Shown here: one piece after another, positions 59,684-64,000 of the stretch | How the letters are laid out: each line of letters opens with the position of its first letter | Position numbering within the stretch: the first letter of the stretch is position 1 | Assembly (NCBI RefSeq): GCF_037126265.1 | Contig: NZ_JAYLLN010000002.1 | Location: forward strand, 1 to 64,000 | Source: Sphingobacterium tenebrionis | GTDB lineage: Bacteria; Bacteroidota; Bacteroidia; Sphingobacteriales; Sphingobacteriaceae | Direction: 5' to 3' | Length of the DNA: 64,000 nucleotides | Notes under the pieces: generated by a model | Seen by the model: the letters and a program-made list of their open reading frames with translations, nothing else | Databases searched by the model: none | What the model was told of the DNA's origin: nothing | Program-made: the position numbers and the translations under genes

Positions 59684-60610
59684 ATGGATAAAACAAAGAT
59701 TTGGGCCATTAGTAAAAATTTGCTGAAAGTACTCATTACTGTGGGTGCTTTTTACTGGTTGTTCAGCAAATTGGATCCAAAAGATATCCAGGAGGTAAAG
59801 GAAGCGTTGCTTTCCAGTAATCCTTTGTACCTGCTCTTGGCGCTAATTTTCTATTTTATTTCCATCGTTATTGCGTCATCCCGGTTAAATTCTTTCTTTA
59901 AGGCGATTGGGTTGAATCTACCAGAGCGTTATAATTTCCGTTTGTATTTATTAGGCCTATTATATAATTTCTTTTTGCCTGGTGGAATTGGAGGCGATGG
60001 CTATAAGATCTTTTTTATCAAGAAGAATTTTAATATATCGAGGAAGAAAGTATTGGGGGCTGTGTTTTTTGATCGATTGAGTGGTCTTTGGGCATTAGGG
60101 ATTGTCTCAGGAGCACTAATTATTTTTATGCCGCGTTTTGCTATTCCTAATTCGGTTACTATTGCGGTATTGCTCATCGGAACGTTAAGTTACCTCTATG
60201 TGCTCCGTTTATTCTTCAAGGAATTTCTAGCAAACTTTGTGATCACGCATCTCAAGGCATTATTTGTTCAGGGTTTTCAGGCCATAGCCGCCATCTGTAT
60301 CTTATACTCCATCGGATTTGACGATAAGTTTTCGCCCTACATATTCATATTTATGGTGACCTCTCTGACGGCTATTATACCATCCATCGGAGGAGCTGCA
60401 GGGGTTCGGGATTCAGCAATGGTATACCTAGCTAACTATTTAATGCTTGATAAGCATTTCTCTTTAATCATTTCCATGACATTTTATATCATCTCCTTGA
60501 TCGTTGCATTAAGTGGGATCTATTATATTTTTAGACCTCAACGCTTAGGGGCAGATCGCTTACCATCGGCTAAAGAAGTAGAGGCAGAAATCGATAAAGA
60601 AGAAGAATAA
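59684..60610 (+). CDS. UPF0104 / lysylphosphatidylglycerol synthase-type transmembrane protein, second copy
   Basis: 308 residues with 7-8 hydrophobic segments. The central FFLPGGIGGDGYKIFFIKK near 98-116 and PSIGGAAGVRDSAMVYLANYLM near 229 are the hallmarks of the flippase-like family (PGGxGxDxY). Only the membrane domain is present. A divergent paralogue of the gene at 51119. Cotranscribed with a small membrane protein upstream and an SDR downstream (one-base overlap). Confidence 0.88.
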   Translation: MDKTKIWAISKNLLKVLITVGAFYWLFSKLDPKDIQEVKEALLSSNPLYLLLALIFYFISIVIASSRLNSFFKAIGLNLPERYNFRLYLLGLLYNFFLPGGIGGDGYKIFFIKKNFNISRKKVLGAVFFDRLSGLWALGIVSGALIIFMPRFAIPNSVTIAVLLIGTLSYLYVLRLFFKEFLANFVITHLKALFVQGFQAIAAICILYSIGFDDKFSPYIFIFMVTSLTAIIPSIGGAAGVRDSAMVYLANYLMLDKHFSLIISMTFYIISLIVALSGIYYIFRPQRLGADRLPSAKEVEAEIDKEEE

Positions 60611-61320
60611 TGGCAAATATTGTTATCACAGGAGCAAGCAGCGGGATTGGTTTTGAAGCTGTGCTGGATTTAACTGCAAATAAGGATCATCAGGTTATTG
60701 CGTTGGCAAGATCAGCAGATAAACTTCGAAAATTACATGAAATTGCAAGCTCGTTGAATCATGATGGTGGGAAATTGTATCCTGCCCAATTTGATATTGT
60801 ATATGATAATTATCCGGATTCTTTAGTGCCATTTATCCAATCAAAATTCGGTACGGTGGATATCCTGATCAACAATGCCGGAGCATTGATCAATAAGCCA
60901 TTTTTGGAATCTACTGCGGAGGATTTTGCACAGATGCTGCAGTCCAATCTGATCGGACATGTGAATATGATCAGGCATATCGTGCCTCTGATGACGAATG
61001 GTGGGCATATCGTGAATATTTCCAGTATGGGTGGTTTTCAGGGGTCTTCCAAATTCCCCGGTCTTTCTGCGTATTCTTCCAGTAAAGGCGCTTTGTCGAT
61101 TTTGACGGAGTGTTTAGCGGAGGAATTTAAGGATAGGAATATCCAGGTTAATTGTCTTGCCTTAGGATCGTCGCAGACAGAGATGTTTGAGGCTGCGTTT
61201 CCGGGTGTTGAAGCAGGTACATTAGCCTTTGAGATGGGAAGATATGTTGCGGAGTTTGCGCAGAACGGTAATAAATATTTTAATGGCAAGGTCTTGCCGG
61301 TCGCTAATACTACTCCATAG
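60610..61320 (+). CDS. Short-chain dehydrogenase/reductase (SDR)
   Basis: 236 residues, classical SDR. TGASSGIGFEAV at 7-18 (TGxxxGxG), NNAGALINKP near 92, S in NISSMGG near 137 and YSSSKGALSIL near 155 (YxxxK). NAD(P)-dependent oxidoreductase; substrate unknown. The ATG overlaps the flippase-like stop by one base, so it may act in the same lipid or envelope pathway. Confidence 0.92.
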   Translation: MANIVITGASSGIGFEAVLDLTANKDHQVIALARSADKLRKLHEIASSLNHDGGKLYPAQFDIVYDNYPDSLVPFIQSKFGTVDILINNAGALINKPFLESTAEDFAQMLQSNLIGHVNMIRHIVPLMTNGGHIVNISSMGGFQGSSKFPGLSAYSSSKGALSILTECLAEEFKDRNIQVNCLALGSSQTEMFEAAFPGVEAGTLAFEMGRYVAEFAQNGNKYFNGKVLPVANTTP

Positions 61321-61344
61321 TTTTTAAGGATTTCTCCGCATCGT

Positions 61345-61606
61345 GTCATTGCGGGTGTATAATCGCGTCGTTGCGAGGAACTCTACGTCATTGCGGGGAA
61401 CTCTACGTCATTGCGAGGAACGAAGCAATCTTTGGACTTTGTCATCCTGAGCATCGTCGAAGGATCTGTACGGTTGCATACGAACAGATGCTTCGACTAC
61501 GCTCAGCATGACATGGTACACTCAGAATGACATGAGGGAAGGTTGCTTCGTCGTGCCTCCTCGCAATGACGCTGTGGTTGCTTCGTCGTGCCTCCTCGCA
61601 ATGACG
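61345..61606. repeat. Palindromic intergenic repeat cluster (CGTCATTGCGAGG type)
   Basis: Direct half-units CGTCATTGCGAGG (61345, 61366, 61386, 61406) are mirrored by inverse copies ending CCTCGCAATGACG at 61541-61571 and 61576-61606, which are 31-base identical repeats. Between them lie GTCATCCTGAGC...GGATC (61441) and its inverted partner (61487-61512). This type of palindromic repeat occurs between genes in many bacteria. It fills most of a 452-base gap; the rest (61607-61772) holds an eight-C run and the susC leader. Confidence 0.85.
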
Positions 61607-61717
61607 CGGACCCCCCCCTAAAATCCCACTCCCCAACCATATTAAATAAATATGAAAATATTTATTGTATTATAATAATAATTAACTCATAATTTCCTAA
61701 CTTACACCTAACAAGTC

Positions 61718-61741
61718 GCCTAATAACCCCAATTATTAGGC
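61718..61741 (+). promoter_or_regulatory. Hairpin in the susC leader
   Basis: GCCTAATAA (61718-61726) / TTATTAGGC (61733-61741), perfect 9-bp stem with a six-base loop, ending 31 bases before the susC ATG. No T run, so a control or stabilising element is more likely than a terminator. Confidence 0.5.
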
Positions 61742-61772
61742 TGCAAACTAATCAATAACAAACAAACAAATT

Positions 61773-64000
61773 ATGAAAAGAAAGCTACTGTTTTTCACGA
61801 TGGCTCTTCTGGCGAGTATTCAGGTATTTGCACAGAATCGGAGCATCTCGGGAAAAGTTACAGATGCCGTGAGCAATAAGCCCATTGCAGGAGTAACCAT
61901 CAAAGGGGTAGGAACCAACTATGCTGCGCAGACAGATGGAAATGGGGAATACCAAATCGAAATCAACCAAGCTGCTACCGCATTGCATTTTTCCTATTTA
62001 GGATATGCTTCTCAGCTAGTTAAATTAACCGGACAATCCAATATCAACATTTCGCTCACACCTTCTGCCGCCGATTTGGAAGAAGTTGTTGTTGTAGGAT
62101 ACGGTACACAAGTAAAAAAGGACATGACCGGATCTGTCGCCTCCGTGAAAATGTCCGACTTGGAAAGTGTACCACTTCAAACGGTTGAAAGTGCGCTTCA
62201 AGGCCGTGCCTCGGGTGTATTCATCAATAGCAGTAGTGGTAAATTAGGCCAGGCCTTACAGATCAGGGTCCGTGGTACCTCTTCAATTTCGGCAGGAAAC
62301 CAACCCTTATTCGTTATTGATGGGGTGCCGATCATTACGACCGATATGGGAACCTATGATGAGCCAGACAATCCCTTGGCTGCTATCAGCCCAGATGATA
62401 TCGAATCCATGGAGGTGTTAAAAGATGCCGCTTCTGCCGCTATCTATGGCGCTAGAGCATCCAATGGTGTCGTGTTGATCACAACCAAAAAAGGGAAAGC
62501 AGGTCGCACGAATATAGACCTTGGTTATTTTGCCGGCTACAGCGACCCGACCAAAAAGGGTGACTTCCTAAATGCCGATCAATACCGCCAATTATTGACT
62601 GAAGCAGTAACCAATGCGGGATATATTGATCCGGTGGATGGTTATGCAAATATGAGCGAGTTCTGGGAAGATTGGACCGGAACTACGGATTGGGATGAGA
62701 ACTTCAACTCCAATTGGGTGAATGAAGGTCTTCAACGCGGAAACATCCAACAAATCTCAGCCACAGTTTCTGGTGGGGATAGTAAAACCCGTTTCATAGC
62801 CTCAGGAAGCTACAATGATAATAAAGGTATTGTGGTGGGCAATAGATTTTTTAGAACGTCTGGTAGGATAGGCCTAGACCACAGTGCAAATAATTGGCTG
62901 GAAATCGGTGGTTCCATCAATATCAATAAAATTGATAACTACCGGGTCAACAGTGATAATGCTTTTGCCAATCCATTACAATTAAATGCCCTGCCACCAA
63001 TCCAACCGATCCGTGATGCCGATGGTCAATTGAATCGTTATACGGTGTATTACAATAACTTGATCAACCTGGAAAATGGAAATAACTTGTCCAATACCTA
63101 CCGTACTTTCGGAACGGCTTATGCCAGTGCAAGGATTACACCTGATTTGGTATTCCGCAGTGAATACGGTATGGATTTCCAGAACCTGGAAGAAGAATTG
63201 TTTTTAGGGACCAGAACCCAAGATGGGGGAGATGTAGGGGGATATGCCTACAGCTACCAGGCTAGATCCATCAATTTCAACACGAACAATACCCTGACCT
63301 ATTCCAAGACATTCAACGATATACATAACTTCTCCTTAATGGGAGGTATGTCTTACCAACAGGGACAGTTTAGATATACCTCAGCCGAGGGTAATGGCAT
63401 GCCATCCGATAAATTCAAGAAGGTTGTCAGTGCGGCCATTAAATCGAATGCTAGTGCGTCCGCTTCAGATTTTTCCTTTCTGTCCTATTTGGCAAGAGCG
63501 AATTATAAACTCATGGATCGCTACATGATCGATGCTTCCGTTCGGATGGATGGATCTTCACGGTTTGGGGCAAATGAACAATACGGTGTCTTCCCGGCAG
63601 TCGGTTTGGGATGGACCATTTCGGAAGAAGATTTCCTGAAAGATAATGGAACCTTAAACTTCTTGAAATTGAGAGCAAGTTATGGTAAGACCGGAAATGC
63701 AGAAATTGGGAATTATCGTTGGAGATCACTTTATGGAGGTGCAAACTATGCCGGTATTCCAGGAACTATCCCTTTTCAGATCGGTGATGAAGATCTGACC
63801 TGGGAAACAACCGCTGCAAGCAATTTTGGATTTGATTTTGGCCTTTTCCAGGATAGGATCTCCGGAACCTTGGAATACTACCATAAAAAAACTACAGACC
63901 TACTTTTAAATGTGCCAATTGAATCTGTTAATGGTTACAGCAGTGTTTTCCGCAACATTGGCGATATGGAAAACAAGGGTTATGAGATTACTTTAAACAG
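61773..64000 (+). CDS. SusC/RagA family TonB-linked outer membrane protein (3' end outside window)
   Basis: At least 742 residues, open at the right edge; a full member is about 1000. Signal peptide of about 21 residues ending FAQ, a carboxypeptidase-regulatory-like domain at about 25-95 (GKVTDAVSNKPIAGVTIKGVG), the SusC signature DLEEVVVVGYGTQVKKDMTGS near 101-121, a plug domain with DGVPI, then beta-barrel strands. No STN domain precedes it, so it is not of the anti-sigma-coupled class. The substrate depends on the SusD partner expected just outside the window. Confidence 0.94.
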   Translation, partial: MKRKLLFFTMALLASIQVFAQNRSISGKVTDAVSNKPIAGVTIKGVGTNYAAQTDGNGEYQIEINQAATALHFSYLGYASQLVKLTGQSNINISLTPSAADLEEVVVVGYGTQVKKDMTGSVASVKMSDLESVPLQTVESALQGRASGVFINSSSGKLGQALQIRVRGTSSISAGNQPLFVIDGVPIITTDMGTYDEPDNPLAAISPDDIESMEVLKDAASAAIYGARASNGVVLITTKKGKAGRTNIDLGYFAGYSDPTKKGDFLNADQYRQLLTEAVTNAGYIDPVDGYANMSEFWEDWTGTTDWDENFNSNWVNEGLQRGNIQQISATVSGGDSKTRFIASGSYNDNKGIVVGNRFFRTSGRIGLDHSANNWLEIGGSININKIDNYRVNSDNAFANPLQLNALPPIQPIRDADGQLNRYTVYYNNLINLENGNNLSNTYRTFGTAYASARITPDLVFRSEYGMDFQNLEEELFLGTRTQDGGDVGGYAYSYQARSINFNTNNTLTYSKTFNDIHNFSLMGGMSYQQGQFRYTSAEGNGMPSDKFKKVVSAAIKSNASASASDFSFLSYLARANYKLMDRYMIDASVRMDGSSRFGANEQYGVFPAVGLGWTISEEDFLKDNGTLNFLKLRASYGKTGNAEIGNYRWRSLYGGANYAGIPGTIPFQIGDEDLTWETTAASNFGFDFGLFQDRISGTLEYYHKKTTDLLLNVPIESVNGYSSVFRNIGDMENKGYEITLN

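Noticed and set aside
61541..61606. CRISPR array
   Set aside because: Only two exact 31-base copies separated by 4 bases, with palindromic relatives in opposite orientation; no spacers, no cas genes.
61442..61636. Minus-strand ORF of 64 codons (CEEARRSN and HAERSRS segments)
   Set aside because: It lies wholly inside the palindromic repeat cluster; such Arg/Ser/His-rich ORFs are typical false predictions in this repeat type.
1..64000. tRNA, rRNA, insertion sequences, prophage or integrative element
   Set aside because: No cloverleaf-like sequence, transposase, integrase or phage gene was noticed on either strand; gene content is ordinary chromosomal core apart from the regions noted.

Overview
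The window comes from a chromosome of the phylum Bacteroidota, most likely a Sphingobacteriaceae member close to Sphingobacterium. The reasons are a SusC/RagA TonB-linked porin, promoters of the Bacteroidota type (TTTG, about 19 bases, TAnnTTTG), scarce Shine-Dalgarno sequences, cysteine-free forms of S14, L36 and S4, an acetyl/succinylornithine carbamoyltransferase in place of a normal ArgF, and an IPExxxVDY-type gene beside acpP. This placement is inferred from gene content; no database search was possible.

Layout. 1-4.8 kb: two different dihydrolipoyl dehydrogenases, a DUF3817 membrane protein, a hotdog thioesterase and an azurin-like lipoprotein. 4.8-11.3 kb (minus strand): a four-gene signalling operon with a triple-receiver hybrid kinase, CheR, a receiver-less CheB and a REC-kinase-REC protein, without CheA, CheW, MCP or flagellar genes. 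11.4-18.5 kb: a flotillin, a candidate minus-strand small RNA, a KdsC-like phosphatase and Maf, an RprXY-like two-component system, a small secreted protein and pyruvate kinase. 18.6-27.7 kb: acpP-fabF-rnc-hisS, then pyruvate dehydrogenase E1alpha and E2 (E1beta is not here; E3 may be one of the two copies at the left end), a serine hydrolase and a CoA-binding protein.

28.2-43.6 kb: the S10-spc-alpha ribosomal superoperon from rplC to rplQ, including secY, map, infA and rpoA. It lacks rpsJ at its head and starts at a consensus promoter. Several strong hairpins interrupt it; the most striking is a promoter followed directly by an intrinsic terminator between rpsN and rpsH. Two genes too short for usual ORF calling (rpmD, rpmJ) are present. 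L17 carries a fused helix-hairpin-helix tail.

43.6-49.0 kb: arginine/proline synthesis (argD, argF', argB, proC, an M20 deacylase) converging on an Lrp/AsnC regulator. 49.4-61.3 kb: an unrecognised protein with a complete set of kinase-like motifs, ruvC, two UPF0104-type flippase-like membrane proteins (one with a GT2 glycosyltransferase, one with an SDR), plsC, a DUF2089/membrane/hydrolase trio, a coiled-coil protein, gmd and small envelope proteins. A palindromic intergenic repeat cluster at 61.3-61.6 kb separates these from a susC gene that runs off the right edge.

No rRNA, tRNA, CRISPR array, insertion sequence or prophage was seen. The most interesting items are the small RNA candidate at 12.4-12.6 kb, the promoter-terminator cassette inside the ribosomal operon, and the kinase-like protein at 49.4-50.4 kb.
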